In this document: piece after piece, positions 25,502 through 34,837 of the stretch
Layout: every line of letters starts with the position of its first letter
How positions within the stretch are numbered: the stretch's first letter is position 1
DNA from: Wenjunlia tyrosinilytica
Lineage (GTDB): Bacteria; Actinomycetota; Actinomycetes; Streptomycetales; Streptomycetaceae
Direction: 5' to 3'
NCBI RefSeq assembly: GCF_014646055.1
Contig: NZ_BMMS01000002.1
Coordinates: 141,729-205,728 of the forward strand
DNA length: 64,000 nucleotides
Position numbers and translations under genes: made by a program
The notes under the pieces: model-generated
Told to the model about the DNA's origin: nothing
Databases searched by the model: none
What the model saw: only the letters and a program-made list of their open reading frames with translations

Positions 25502-28291
25502 CTAGCGGTGGCTGGGGAACTGGACGACCTGCTGGTACGTCGGCCGGTTCTGCCAGTGGGACTTGGGATCGGTGACGCCGCCGAGGGGGCGCTGGATGAT
25601 GGAGTCGGCGCACCACTGGTCCCCGGCGGCGCAGTCGGCGTCCTTCGGGTAGGTGTCGGCCGCGGGCTGGTCGGCCGCCTGCTTGAGCGTGGTCAGCAGC
25701 GCCTGGCGGCACTGGCCGAGGTCGCCTCCTCCGCAGAACGTCCGGGCGAGGCCGCCGCGCACCGGCTCACCGAGCACCGCCCGAAGGTCCTTGTCGGCGT
25801 AGGACCACCAGCCGTACTGGAACGACGAACCCTTGTGCGGAATCGACTCGTTGGCGCTGACGGGGCCGTTGACGGGACCGGTCTGGCCGCCGGAGGGAGA
25901 CTCGTTGATCTGGAGCGCTCCGGTCAGCGCCTGGTACAGATCGGTGCCGAGGTCCGGTTCGAAAGCGGCCTTGACGAGCAGGGGCCACCAGGCGTCGAAG
26001 GCGCGGATGGCGGCCGCGTCGGTGTAGGTGTGGCTGCCGGGCGAGGTCTCCCTGCGCTCGGCGCCGTGGCCCTTCCACGCTTCGAGGCCCTTGACGATCT
26101 GGTCGAGCCCGGCGTCGGTGACGGGCGAGCTGCGGATCACCTTCAGCAGTTCGGGCAGCACGTCCTCGCCGCGCAGGTCGGTGACGGCCGCGTCCTCCAT
26201 GGCCTGGGCGAGGTTGACCCGGCTGACCTTGCGGCCGCCGCTGATCAGGGACTTCACCCGGGTGTCGAGAAGGTTGGCGCGGTGCACCGAGCCATTGCCG
26301 AATCCCGCGGAGCTGAAGTCGTCGGCCTGCTTGTTGTTCCAGGAGATGTAGTAGTCCTGGTTGACCGACTGCGGGTGCTGGGAGGAGGGGGTCAGGCCCT
26401 GCCACTCGTAGGCCGGGTCGGCCCTGAGCGGAAGGCCGGGGTCGACGGTGGTGGGGCGCAGCGGGTTGGAGCCGGAGTTGTAGTAGGCGGTGTCCTTGTC
26501 GTCGGCGTAGAACCAGTTGAAGGCGTAGTTGATGTTCTCCGCGGCCTGCTCGAACGACGCCGCCGAGTGGGTGGCGCCGGGGTCGTTGAGCATCTGGAAG
26601 CCGATGATCGCGTCGGGTTCGTGCATATAGGTGGACCGCTTGGCGGTGTATGCCACGGGTTTGCCGCCGATGGTGCCCCGGTGGGTGACCAGGCCGTACT
26701 TGGTGCGGTGCATGACCAGCCGGTAGGAGCCCGCGGGCGTGGAGTCCGCGGTGGTGGGCTTCCAGGCGTTCCTGCGTTCGAGGGTGTCCATGGGCAGGCA
26801 GTCGCCGTGGTAGCGGTAGGCGTTGCTGTCCTTGGTCACCGGGGAGCCGTCGGTGGTGCACAGCTCGACGGCGTAGGAGTCGGTGATGTCCTGCCCGGCG
26901 GAAGTGGCGCTCCAGGCGTAGTCGGCGCCGCGGCCGAGCTGGACGTAGAAGCTGACTCCGGCGAACGAGGCGCCGCGGGCGCTGATGCCGGGGCCCTGGA
27001 GCTCCTGGAGCATGAGCAACTGCGGGGCGAAGTAGCCGGCCTGGGGGCCGAAGACCGCGACGGGGTGGCCGTCGTCGGTGTGCGCGCCGGAGACGACGAG
27101 CGCGTTGGACATCCCGTGCCTGGCGGAGAGCAGATTGCCGGGCAGAAGCCCCTTGGCCTTCGTCGTCCTGCTGTTGGCCGAGCCGGTGGGATCGTGGATG
27201 AGCTGTTCGGCGGTGACCGAGCCCGGGTCGGGCATGGCCACGCCCTGCGGGTCGGCGGGTGGTCCGGCGTAGGGGAAGCTCTGGCCGTCGTGGAGGGTCT
27301 GCACCGCCTCGGGGTCATTGGCCTCGCGGAATGACTGCCAGACCTTCTCGCCCTCGGTCTTCCCGAACTTCTTCTCGGCCGCCTGCTTCACCAGCGCCGA
27401 CTGCACCTCGCCGCCGCCACCGCCGCCGAACAGGCCCCCGACGACCGAGGCGAGGGCGACGAGGTCGGTGAGCTTGAACGGCTCGATCTTCCCCGCGTTG
27501 GTGATGGCGTCGACCTTGCCGGTCAGGACGTACTCACCGGGGAAGTAGCGGCCGTTGTAGGCCTTGTCGATGTAGGCGTTGACGCCCTGGAGGTAGTCGT
27601 TGGCGTCGGCGAGGGCCTGGCGCCCGCGGTCGCCGCCCTGATCGGCGACGGCGTCGATCTGCTGCTGGAGTTCGGCCTCGGTGTAGGGGACGGCCTGCCA
27701 GAAGGTCTGTTCCAGCTCACGGTTGGACCGCGCTCCCCCGGCGAAGCTGCTCAGTTCACCGCGGCCGACGTGGCGGAAGAGGTCCATGACCCACAGCCGG
27801 TCCTGGGCCGCGGCGTAGCCGGCGCCGAACTCGGTGCCGGAGCGGGTGGTGCCGTGGACATGGGGTATCCCGGCCTTCTTGTCGCGGACGATCGTGACGT
27901 CGGCTCGGGGTTTGGTGGAGCTTGCCACCTGGTCGGCGGGGACGCCGAAGGAGGCGTCGTTGAAGAACTTGCCGAGGTCGGCCTGGGTGAGGGTGGGATA
28001 GGCGTTGACCAGGTCGGTGTAGGGGCCGAGCTGGTCGTCGGTGTGGACGGGGCGGGTGCCGAACGCGCGGTTGGCCAGGATGTCGGCGAGGGTGGCATTG
28101 CCGTTCTCGCCGGGCGGCAGGATGTCGTTGCAGCGGCCCTGGCAGTAGTCCTGGACCTGTGCCCGGGTCTGCGCCGGGGCTCGGTCCGGGGGTCCGGCGC
28201 TCGCCTGCTGGACCGGCGCGGCGACCGCGGCCACGACGGCGAGTGCGGCTACGGCCGCGAGCGACTTGGGGCCAACGGTGCGTCGGGGCAT
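25502..28291 (-). CDS. Secreted penicillin acylase family Ntn hydrolase
   Basis: A 929-residue exported precursor of the penicillin acylase family, which self-cleaves into alpha and beta chains and hydrolyses amide bonds of acylated compounds such as beta-lactams, acyl-homoserine lactones or cyclic lipopeptides. The signal peptide spans about residues 1-32. The nucleophile is predicted to be Ser395 in RHGMSNALVVSG, which becomes the beta-chain N-terminus; YFAPQLLMLQ and the later oxyanion Asn/Arg region are also recognisable. The alpha part contains IVRDKKAGIPHVHGTTRSGTEFGAGYAAAQDRLWVMDL. The family resembles Streptomyces acylases for aculeacin and echinocandin, but the substrate cannot be told from sequence. 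Four N-terminal region cysteines include CQGRC. Confidence 0.9.
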   Translation of the reverse strand: MPRRTVGPKSLAAVAALAVVAAVAAPVQQASAGPPDRAPAQTRAQVQDYCQGRCNDILPPGENGNATLADILANRAFGTRPVHTDDQLGPYTDLVNAYPTLTQADLGKFFNDASFGVPADQVASSTKPRADVTIVRDKKAGIPHVHGTTRSGTEFGAGYAAAQDRLWVMDLFRHVGRGELSSFAGGARSNRELEQTFWQAVPYTEAELQQQIDAVADQGGDRGRQALADANDYLQGVNAYIDKAYNGRYFPGEYVLTGKVDAITNAGKIEPFKLTDLVALASVVGGLFGGGGGGEVQSALVKQAAEKKFGKTEGEKVWQSFREANDPEAVQTLHDGQSFPYAGPPADPQGVAMPDPGSVTAEQLIHDPTGSANSRTTKAKGLLPGNLLSARHGMSNALVVSGAHTDDGHPVAVFGPQAGYFAPQLLMLQELQGPGISARGASFAGVSFYVQLGRGADYAWSATSAGQDITDSYAVELCTTDGSPVTKDSNAYRYHGDCLPMDTLERRNAWKPTTADSTPAGSYRLVMHRTKYGLVTHRGTIGGKPVAYTAKRSTYMHEPDAIIGFQMLNDPGATHSAASFEQAAENINYAFNWFYADDKDTAYYNSGSNPLRPTTVDPGLPLRADPAYEWQGLTPSSQHPQSVNQDYYISWNNKQADDFSSAGFGNGSVHRANLLDTRVKSLISGGRKVSRVNLAQAMEDAAVTDLRGEDVLPELLKVIRSSPVTDAGLDQIVKGLEAWKGHGAERRETSPGSHTYTDAAAIRAFDAWWPLLVKAAFEPDLGTDLYQALTGALQINESPSGGQTGPVNGPVSANESIPHKGSSFQYGWWSYADKDLRAVLGEPVRGGLARTFCGGGDLGQCRQALLTTLKQAADQPAADTYPKDADCAAGDQWCADSIIQRPLGGVTDPKSHWQNRPTYQQVVQFPSHR

Positions 28292-28590
28292 GCCAGCTCC
28301 TCCGGGACGGGATTCGAGCTGACGGTACGTTAGCTACCCGCCGGTTCGGAAGACCTCGGTCCGCACCTCCTCACAACGGCTTCACTCCGGTGGCGCTCCC
28401 GCATACACGGACGCGGACATGACAGCGGCCTCTCATGGCGGTGGCGGCGCGCCGGGCCGCAACCCCGCACGCCGCCACCGCACTTGCTCGCGCACCGCCT
28501 CGCACCGGCACCGCCTCGCACCGGCGCCCCTTCGCACCGACTGCCGCCGCGGTCGGCGGTCGGTGCGACGGTCAGGTCAGTGCGCGGCGG
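28292..28590. other. Gene-free interval between polA and the acylase gene
   Basis: About 300 bp. From about 28480 to 28545 it has short CGCACCG/CGCCTCGCACCGGCACC repeats. No gene or clear terminator is visible; it should contain the promoter of the acylase gene. Confidence 0.4.
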
Positions 28591-31284
28591 TCAGTGCGCC
28601 GCCGTCTCCCAGTCGGGTCCCACACCCACCGACACATCCAGCGGGGCGCGCAGCGGGTAGGCGCCCGCCATCTCCCGGCGGACCAGGGACTCGACCGCCT
28701 CCCGCTCGCCGGGCGCGAGTTCGATGACGATCTCGTCGTGCACCTGGAGCAGGAGCCTGGACGACAGGTTCTCCTTCGCCATGGCCTCGTCCACCCGCAG
28801 CATCGCGATCTTGACGATGTCCGCCGCCGAACCCTGGATCGGCGCGTTCAGAGCCATCCGCTCGGCCATCTCGCGGCGCTGGCGGTTGTCGCTGGTGAGA
28901 TCGGGAAGGTAGCGGCGGCGGCCGAGGAGCGTCTCGGTGTACCCGGTCTCACGGGCCTCCTCCACCACCCGGCGCAGGAAGTCCCGGATCCCGCCGAACC
29001 GCTCGAAGTAGTTCTCCATCAGCCGCCGGGCCTCCTCCGGGGTGATGGCGAGCTGCTGGGAGAGACCGAACGCCGACAGGCCGTAGGCCAGCCCGTACGA
29101 CATGGCCTTGATCTTGCGGCGCATCTCCGCGTCGACCTCGGCCGGGGGAACGTCGAACACCTGCGAGCCGACGGTGGTGTGCAGGTCCTCACCGGAGGTG
29201 AACGCCGCGCTCAGCGCCTCGTCCTCCGACAGGTGCGCCATGATGCGCAGCTCGATCTGGCTGTAGTCGGCCGTCAGCAGCGACTCGTACCCCTCGCCGA
29301 CGACGAAGGCGCGGCGGATGCGGCGGCCCTCCTCGGTGCGCACCGGGATGTTCTGCAGATTGGGGTCGGTGGAGGACAGGCGGCCGGTGGCGGCCACCAT
29401 CTGGTTGAACGTGGTGTGGATCCGCCCGTCCGCGGCCACCGACTTGATCAGTCCCTGCACGGTGGCGCGCAGCTTGGTCTGGTCGCGGTGGCGCAGCAGG
29501 ATGACGGGCAGCTCGTTGTCGGTCTGGGCGGCCAGCCACGCCAGCGCGTCGGCGTCCGTGGTGTATCCGGTCTTGATCTTCTTGGTCCTGGGCAGACCCA
29601 GCTCACCGAAGAGGATCTCCTGGAGCTGCTTGGGCGAGCCCAGGTTGAACTCGTGCCCCACCGCGTCGTGCGCGGACTGCACCGCCTGCTGCACGGCCGC
29701 CCCGAACTGCGTCTCCAGCGCCTCCAGCGAGGGGCGGTCCGCGGCGATCCCGATGCGCTCCATCCGGGACAGCAGCGCGCTCATCGGCAGCTCGACGTCG
29801 TGCATCAGGGCGTCGGCGCCGTCCTCCTTCAGCCGGCCGGTGAAGACCTCGGCGAGGTCGAGCACCGTGCGCGCCTGGACCATCAGCGCCTCGGCCTCAG
29901 CGGCCTCGTCGGCGAACAGGTCCACCTGGCCGGGGGCGGCGGCGGCCTTGAGCTCACGGCCGAGGTACTCCACCGACAGGTCGTCCAGGGCGAACGAGCG
30001 GCGGCCCGGCTTGATGAGGTAGGCGGCGAGCGCCGTGTCCATGGTGATGCCCTCGACCGTCCAGCCGTGCTCGGCGAAGACCCGCATCACATGCTTGGCG
30101 ATGTGCAGCGCCTTGGGGCGGGCGGCGTCCTCCAGCCAGCGCGACCAGGCGCGCTCGTCCTCCTCGGTCAGCTGCGTGGGGTCGAACCAGGCGGCGGGTC
30201 CCGAGGCGGTGGCCAGGGCGATCTCGCTGACACTGCCCGCGCCCAGCGCCCACGCGTGCAGGGAGGCGACGCCCAGCGGCTCCCCGCTGTGCTCCTCCAG
30301 CCACCCGGCGAGCTCACCCGAGGCCAGCACCCGCCCGTCCACGCTGACGCCCTCGCCCGCGACGGCGGCCTCCTCGGCCTCGGCGCCCGGGTCGGCGGCG
30401 TAGATGCGCTCACGGAAGTTGGGATTGCGGAACTCCAGCGCGTCCAGCACCACGGTCAGCGCGGGACGGTCGTACGGCCGGCGGGCCAGATCGGCGGGGC
30501 CGGCGGGGAGTTCCACGTCGCACACGAGCTCGGTCAGGCGCCGGTTGAGCCTGACCGACTCCAGGTGCTCGCGCAGCTTGTCCCCCACCTTCCCCTTGAC
30601 CTCGTCCACACGCTCGATGAGGTCGGCCAGGGAACCGAACTGGGTGATCCACTTCGTGGCGGTCTTCTCACCCACGCCCGGGATGCCCGGCAGATTGTCC
30701 GAGGGGTCGCCGCGAAGCGCGGCGAAGTCCGGGTACTGCCGCGGGGTGAGGCCGTACTTCTCCTCCACCTTCTCGGGGGTGAAGCGGGTCAGCTCCGAGA
30801 CGCCCTTGGTGGGGTACAGCACCGTGACGTGCTCGCCGACCAGCTGGAGCGAATCCCGGTCGCCGGTGACGATCAGGACGTCGAAGCCGTCGGCGGCGGC
30901 CCTGGTCGCCAGCGTCGCGATGATGTCGTCCGCCTCGAAGCCCTCCAGCGCGAACCGCGGCACGCTCATCGCGTCCAGCAGCTCGCCGATCAGCTCCACC
31001 TGGCCCTTGAAGCCGTCGGGAGCGCTGGTCCTGTTCGCCTTGTAGTCGGGGTACTCCTCGGTGCGGAACGTCTTGCGGGACACGTCGAAGGCGACCGCGA
31101 GATGCGTGGGCTGCTCGTCACGCAGCGTGTTCGCCAGCATCGACGCGAAGCCGTAGATCGCGTTCGTCGGCTGGCCGGTGGAGGTGTTGAAATTCTCCAC
31201 CGGCAGCGCGTAGAACGCCCGGTAAGCGAGGGAGTGCCCGTCCAGGAGGAGCAGGCGGGGCCGGTTCGAGTCTTTTGCTGCCAC
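28591..31284 (-). CDS. polA: DNA polymerase I
   Basis: An 897-residue Pol I used in gap filling and Okazaki fragment processing. The 5'-nuclease domain (about residues 1-300) has LLLDGHSLAYRAF, the acidic cluster FEADDIIATLA and TGDRDSLQLV, and an HhH segment IPGVGEKTATKWI. The middle domain (about 310-500) lacks the proofreading motifs of Escherichia coli Pol I, as is usual in actinobacteria. The polymerase domain has motif A (DYSQIELR, near residue 673), the O helix RRKIKAMSYGLAYG and motif C VHDEIVIE (near 850). The GTG at 31284 is chosen because the protein then starts VAAKDSNRPRLLLLDG. It is divergent from the oxidoreductase gene at 31455. Confidence 0.96.
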   Translation of the reverse strand: MAAKDSNRPRLLLLDGHSLAYRAFYALPVENFNTSTGQPTNAIYGFASMLANTLRDEQPTHLAVAFDVSRKTFRTEEYPDYKANRTSAPDGFKGQVELIGELLDAMSVPRFALEGFEADDIIATLATRAAADGFDVLIVTGDRDSLQLVGEHVTVLYPTKGVSELTRFTPEKVEEKYGLTPRQYPDFAALRGDPSDNLPGIPGVGEKTATKWITQFGSLADLIERVDEVKGKVGDKLREHLESVRLNRRLTELVCDVELPAGPADLARRPYDRPALTVVLDALEFRNPNFRERIYAADPGAEAEEAAVAGEGVSVDGRVLASGELAGWLEEHSGEPLGVASLHAWALGAGSVSEIALATASGPAAWFDPTQLTEEDERAWSRWLEDAARPKALHIAKHVMRVFAEHGWTVEGITMDTALAAYLIKPGRRSFALDDLSVEYLGRELKAAAAPGQVDLFADEAAEAEALMVQARTVLDLAEVFTGRLKEDGADALMHDVELPMSALLSRMERIGIAADRPSLEALETQFGAAVQQAVQSAHDAVGHEFNLGSPKQLQEILFGELGLPRTKKIKTGYTTDADALAWLAAQTDNELPVILLRHRDQTKLRATVQGLIKSVAADGRIHTTFNQMVAATGRLSSTDPNLQNIPVRTEEGRRIRRAFVVGEGYESLLTADYSQIELRIMAHLSEDEALSAAFTSGEDLHTTVGSQVFDVPPAEVDAEMRRKIKAMSYGLAYGLSAFGLSQQLAITPEEARRLMENYFERFGGIRDFLRRVVEEARETGYTETLLGRRRYLPDLTSDNRQRREMAERMALNAPIQGSAADIVKIAMLRVDEAMAKENLSSRLLLQVHDEIVIELAPGEREAVESLVRREMAGAYPLRAPLDVSVGVGPDWETAAH

Positions 31285-31454
31285 GCCATGAATCCTAGGG
31301 CGCGCCACCGACAGCCGCCGTACCGCTGCGCGACGAGCGGCGCAGCGCGGGCGTCCGCCGAAAGTGCCTGCGACGGGGCAGGGGGCTGCGGCGGCAGGTG
31401 GGCGTACTCTCATCGGGCAGACCCGGCAGACAGATCGAAGGTAGGACCCCAAGC

Positions 31455-33731
31455 ATGGCGACGAAGCCTCCGGCCAACGACCCCGTGCAGGACGCACCGC
31501 AGGTCACGCCCCCGCGCCATGCGGCGGCGGGAGTGCCCGCGGTCGGGCACAGCCTCCGTATCGCACAGGCGCAGATGGGGACGAAGCGGGCCCTGCTGAC
31601 CCTGTTGAAGGTGAACCAGAAGGACGGCTTCGACTGCCCCGGCTGCGCCTGGCCCGAGCCCGACCACCGGCACCGCGCGGAGTTCTGCGAGAACGGCGCC
31701 AAGGCGGTCGCCGAGGAGGCCACGCTGCGCCGGGTGACGGCGGACTTCTTCGCCGAGCACTCCGTGGCGGATCTGGCGGACAAGTCCGGCTACTGGCTCG
31801 GCCAGCAGGGCCGCCTCACCCAGCCGATGTACCTGGCGGAGGGCGCCGACCACTACACACCGGTCCCGTGGGAGCGCGCCTTCGACATCGTCGCCGAGGA
31901 ACTGGCGGCGCTCGGCTCCGCGGACGAGGCCCTCTTCTACACCTCGGGGCGCACCAGCAATGAGGCGGCGTTCCTCTACCAGCTGTTCGCCCGGCAGCTC
32001 GGCACGAACAATCTGCCCGACTGCTCCAACATGTGCCACGAGTCGTCCGGCTCCGCGCTCACCGAGACCCTCGGCGTCGGCAAGGGCAGCGTCTCCCTCG
32101 AGGACCTCCACAAGGCCGACCTCATCGTCGTGGCCGGGCAGAACCCGGGCACCAACCACCCCCGCATGCTCTCCGCCCTGGAGAAGGCCAAGGGCAACGG
32201 GGCCAGGATCATCACCGTGAACCCGCTGCCCGAGGCCGGGCTGGAGCGGTTCAAGAACCCGCAGAACGCCCGCGGGCTCGTCGGGGCGGGCACCGCGCTG
32301 ACCGATCTGTTCCTGCAGATCCGCCTCGGCGGCGACCAGGCGCTCTTCCGTGCCCTCAACCACCTCCTGCTGACCACCGAGGGGGCGCTGGACACCGCGT
32401 TCATCGACGCCCACACCCATGGCTTCGAGGAGTTCGCCGAGGCCGGGCGCGACCTCGACTGGGACGAGGTCCTCACCGCCACAGGTCTGGACCGGGCGAG
32501 GATCGAAGAGGCCCTGGGGATGGTCCTGGAGGCCAGGAGCGTCATCGTGTGCTGGGCGATGGGCCTGACCCAGCACAAGCACTCCGTCCCCACCATCCGG
32601 GAGGTGGTCAACTTCCTCCTCCTGCGCGGCAACGTCGGCCGCCCCGGCGCGGGGGTGTGCCCGGTGCGCGGGCACAGCAATGTCCAGGGCGACCGCACGA
32701 TGGGCATCTTCGAGCGGCCCGCCGAAGCCTTCCTCGACGCCCTCGGCAAGGAGTTCGGCTTCGAGCCGCCGCGCCACCACGGCTACGACGCCGTCGGGGC
32801 CATCCGCGCCATGCGGGACGGGGACGCCAAGGTCTTCTTCGCCATGGGCGGCAACTTCGTCGCCGCCTCCCCCGACACCGACGTCACGGAGGCGGCCGTG
32901 CGCCGCTGCCGCCTGACCGTCCATGTCTCGACCAAGCTCAACCGCTCCCACGCGGTGACCGGCGCGCGCGCCCTGATCCTGCCCACCATGGGCCGCACCG
33001 AGCGCGATGTGCAGGCCGGCCGCGAGCAGTTCGTGACCGTGGAGGACTCCATGGGCATGGTGCACGCCTCGCGGGGCGGCCTGGCCCCGGCGTCGGAGCA
33101 CCTGCTCTCCGAGCCCGCGATCGTCGCCCGCCTGGCCCGGCGGGTCCTCGGCGAGGGCAATGAGGTGCCGTGGGAGGACTTCGCCGCCGACTACGACCGG
33201 ATCCGCGACGCCATCGAGCGGGTCGTGCCCGGCTTCGACGACTTCAACACCCGGGTGCGCGCGCCGGGCGGCTTCGCCCTGCCGCACGGCCCCCGGGACT
33301 CGCGGACCTTCCCCACCGCCACCGGGAAGGCCAACTTCACCGCCGCCCCCGTCGAGTACCCCCGGATCCCCGAGGGCCGCCTGCTGCTGCAGACCCTGCG
33401 CTCGCACGACCAGTACAACACCACGATCTACGGCCTCGACGACCGCTACCGGGGCATCAAGAACGGCCGCCGGGTGGTCCTGGTCAACCCCGACGACGCC
33501 GCCGAGCTCTCCGTGGCCGACGGCCAGTACGTGGACCTCGTCGGCGAGTGGACCGACGGGGTCGAGCGCCGCGCACCCGGCTTCCGGGTCGTCCACTACC
33601 CCACCGCGCGCGGCTGCGCCGCCGCCTACTACCCCGAGACCAATGTGCTCATCCCCCTGGACTCCACCGCGGACATCAGCAACACCCCCGCCTCCAAGTC
33701 CGCCGTCGTCCGCCTGGAGCCGACCTGGTAG
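31455..33731 (+). CDS. FdhF/YdeP family molybdopterin oxidoreductase
   Basis: A 758-residue cytoplasmic molybdopterin enzyme of the FdhF/YdeP family, related to formate dehydrogenase alpha subunits; the physiological reaction is not established for this group, though YdeP is linked to acid resistance in Escherichia coli. Near the N-terminus is the family CxxC...C cluster (FDCPGCAWPEPDHRHRAEFC), then FYTSGRTSNEAAFLYQLFAR, the DCSNMCHESSG active-site region, GQNPGTNHPRML, and the cofactor segment PVRGHSNVQGDRTMG. A C-terminal molydopterin dinucleotide domain includes RSHDQYNTTIYGLDDRYRG. ATG 31455 is chosen over the upstream 31398 start. No dehydrogenase partner subunits are nearby. Confidence 0.93.
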   Translation: MATKPPANDPVQDAPQVTPPRHAAAGVPAVGHSLRIAQAQMGTKRALLTLLKVNQKDGFDCPGCAWPEPDHRHRAEFCENGAKAVAEEATLRRVTADFFAEHSVADLADKSGYWLGQQGRLTQPMYLAEGADHYTPVPWERAFDIVAEELAALGSADEALFYTSGRTSNEAAFLYQLFARQLGTNNLPDCSNMCHESSGSALTETLGVGKGSVSLEDLHKADLIVVAGQNPGTNHPRMLSALEKAKGNGARIITVNPLPEAGLERFKNPQNARGLVGAGTALTDLFLQIRLGGDQALFRALNHLLLTTEGALDTAFIDAHTHGFEEFAEAGRDLDWDEVLTATGLDRARIEEALGMVLEARSVIVCWAMGLTQHKHSVPTIREVVNFLLLRGNVGRPGAGVCPVRGHSNVQGDRTMGIFERPAEAFLDALGKEFGFEPPRHHGYDAVGAIRAMRDGDAKVFFAMGGNFVAASPDTDVTEAAVRRCRLTVHVSTKLNRSHAVTGARALILPTMGRTERDVQAGREQFVTVEDSMGMVHASRGGLAPASEHLLSEPAIVARLARRVLGEGNEVPWEDFAADYDRIRDAIERVVPGFDDFNTRVRAPGGFALPHGPRDSRTFPTATGKANFTAAPVEYPRIPEGRLLLQTLRSHDQYNTTIYGLDDRYRGIKNGRRVVLVNPDDAAELSVADGQYVDLVGEWTDGVERRAPGFRVVHYPTARGCAAAYYPETNVLIPLDSTADISNTPASKSAVVRLEPTW

Positions 33732-33792
33732 GAAGGACCTCCGGAAGTAGTTTCATGTACCAGGCACAGCAGGCGAAGGAGGGCGGGGATCC

Positions 33793-34251
33793 ATGAGCGA
33801 GCCCGTCGGCGGCACCACCGTGTTCCCGGAGGAGATCCTCAAGCAGTACGCGGGCCTGGGCATCGACCTGCCCGCACTGTTCTCCGCGGGAGCGCTCGGC
33901 GAACGCATGGGCATCAGGATCCTCGAGGCCGCGCCCGATCGGGTCGTGGCCACCATGCCGGTCGAGGGCAACACCCAGCCCTACGGCCTCCTGCACGGCG
34001 GCGCCTCCGCCGTGCTTGCCGAGACCCTCGGCTCGGTCGGCGCGATGCTGCACGGGGGCCCGGACAAGATCGCGGTGGGCGTGGACCTCAACGCCACCCA
34101 CCACCGCGGCGCCACGTCGGGCACCGTGACCGGCACCGCCACCCCGCTGCACCGGGGCCGCTCCACCACCACCTACGAGATCGTGGTCGCCGACGACCAG
34201 GGCCGCCGGGTCTGCACGGCGCGCCTGACGTGCCTGCTGCGCGACGCATGA
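33793..34251 (+). CDS. PaaI-type hotdog thioesterase
   Basis: A 152-residue hotdog-fold thioesterase that should hydrolyse an acyl- or aryl-CoA. The active-site signature YGLLHGGASAVLAETLGSVGA contains the conserved His-Gly-Gly; the substrate strand VDLNATHHRGATSG and the TYEIVVAD strand follow. ATG 33793 has a near-perfect GAAGGAGG site. It follows the FdhF/YdeP gene by 61 bp with no clear terminator and may be cotranscribed, though a functional link is not obvious. Confidence 0.9.
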   Translation: MSEPVGGTTVFPEEILKQYAGLGIDLPALFSAGALGERMGIRILEAAPDRVVATMPVEGNTQPYGLLHGGASAVLAETLGSVGAMLHGGPDKIAVGVDLNATHHRGATSGTVTGTATPLHRGRSTTTYEIVVADDQGRRVCTARLTCLLRDA

Positions 34252-34320
34252 CGCCCGCGCCCAGACCGGCGCACAACGGTGCCGCATCACGCTGACGCAT
34301 AACGTTTCACGCCCGCGCAG

Positions 34321-34359
34321 CCGCCCCGGCGCCCGACACATGGTCGAGCGCCGGGGCGG
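34321..34359 (+). terminator. Hairpin after the thioesterase gene
   Basis: Perfect 12-bp arms (34321-34332 and 34348-34359) with a 15-nt loop, 70 bp past the thioesterase stop and just before the next gene. Confidence 0.7.
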
Positions 34360-34365
34360 ACGCGT

Positions 34366-34371
34366 ACCTTG
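34366..34371 (+). promoter_or_regulatory. Possible -10 box of a leaderless transcript
   Basis: TACCTT ends six bases before the ATG at 34378, the spacing expected for a leaderless mRNA. There is no ribosome site before this ATG and no good -35 box. Confidence 0.4.
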
Positions 34372-34377
34372 ACCCCC

Positions 34378-34803
34378 ATGGTCCAGCGGGGGTTCACGGT
34401 GAAGTTGCTCGCGGTCGCGGCAGCCGCGGCCGTCCTGTCGGTCTGCGGTGGCTGCAACAGCTCCAATAATCCGGGCAAATCCGGTAATTCGGACACGGCG
34501 AAGGGGTCGCGGCCAGCCTCCAGCGCCTCCCCCACCGCGCCCCGGACCCTGTCCCCGGTCGACCTGTGCACCGAGGCCGTCCGGTACTGGACCGGGGAAA
34601 TCCTCGACGCAGGGAGCGACAAGGGGTTCGACTACCAGGAGATGGGCCTGTCGGACAGCCAGTACGAGACCGTCCGGGACCTCGTGGCCGAGGCCCGCCG
34701 GACCGGGCAGCGGCCCACCGAGGGCGACACGGCGAAGCGGTGCCGGGCCATCGCCCGCGCCTCTTCCAGCGGCGCCCCGTCCGAAGGCGGTTGGCCCGGC
34801 TGA
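34378..34803 (+). CDS. Small secreted lipoprotein, function unknown
   Basis: A 141-residue protein with an N-terminal hydrophobic stretch (KLLAVAAAAAVLSV) running into CGGC. The second cysteine fits a lipid attachment site only loosely (Cys-Gly-Gly before it), so lipidation is likely but not certain. A Ser/Pro/Thr linker (residues about 25-55) leads to a small helical domain starting SPVDLCTEAVRYWTGEILDAG and ending AKRCRAIARA, with two cysteines that could pair. I do not recognise the family beyond Streptomyces-type hypothetical lipoproteins. It lies 34 bp before the next gene, so the two may be coexpressed. Confidence 0.65.
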   Translation: MVQRGFTVKLLAVAAAAAVLSVCGGCNSSNNPGKSGNSDTAKGSRPASSASPTAPRTLSPVDLCTEAVRYWTGEILDAGSDKGFDYQEMGLSDSQYETVRDLVAEARRTGQRPTEGDTAKRCRAIARASSSGAPSEGGWPG

Positions 34804-34837
34804 CCATCGGGCATCTCCCAGCCAGGGAGGCAAGCGC

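Noticed and set aside
28435-31599. 1054-codon plus-strand open frame opposite polA
   Set aside because: Mirror of the polA codon bias, with no domains of its own.
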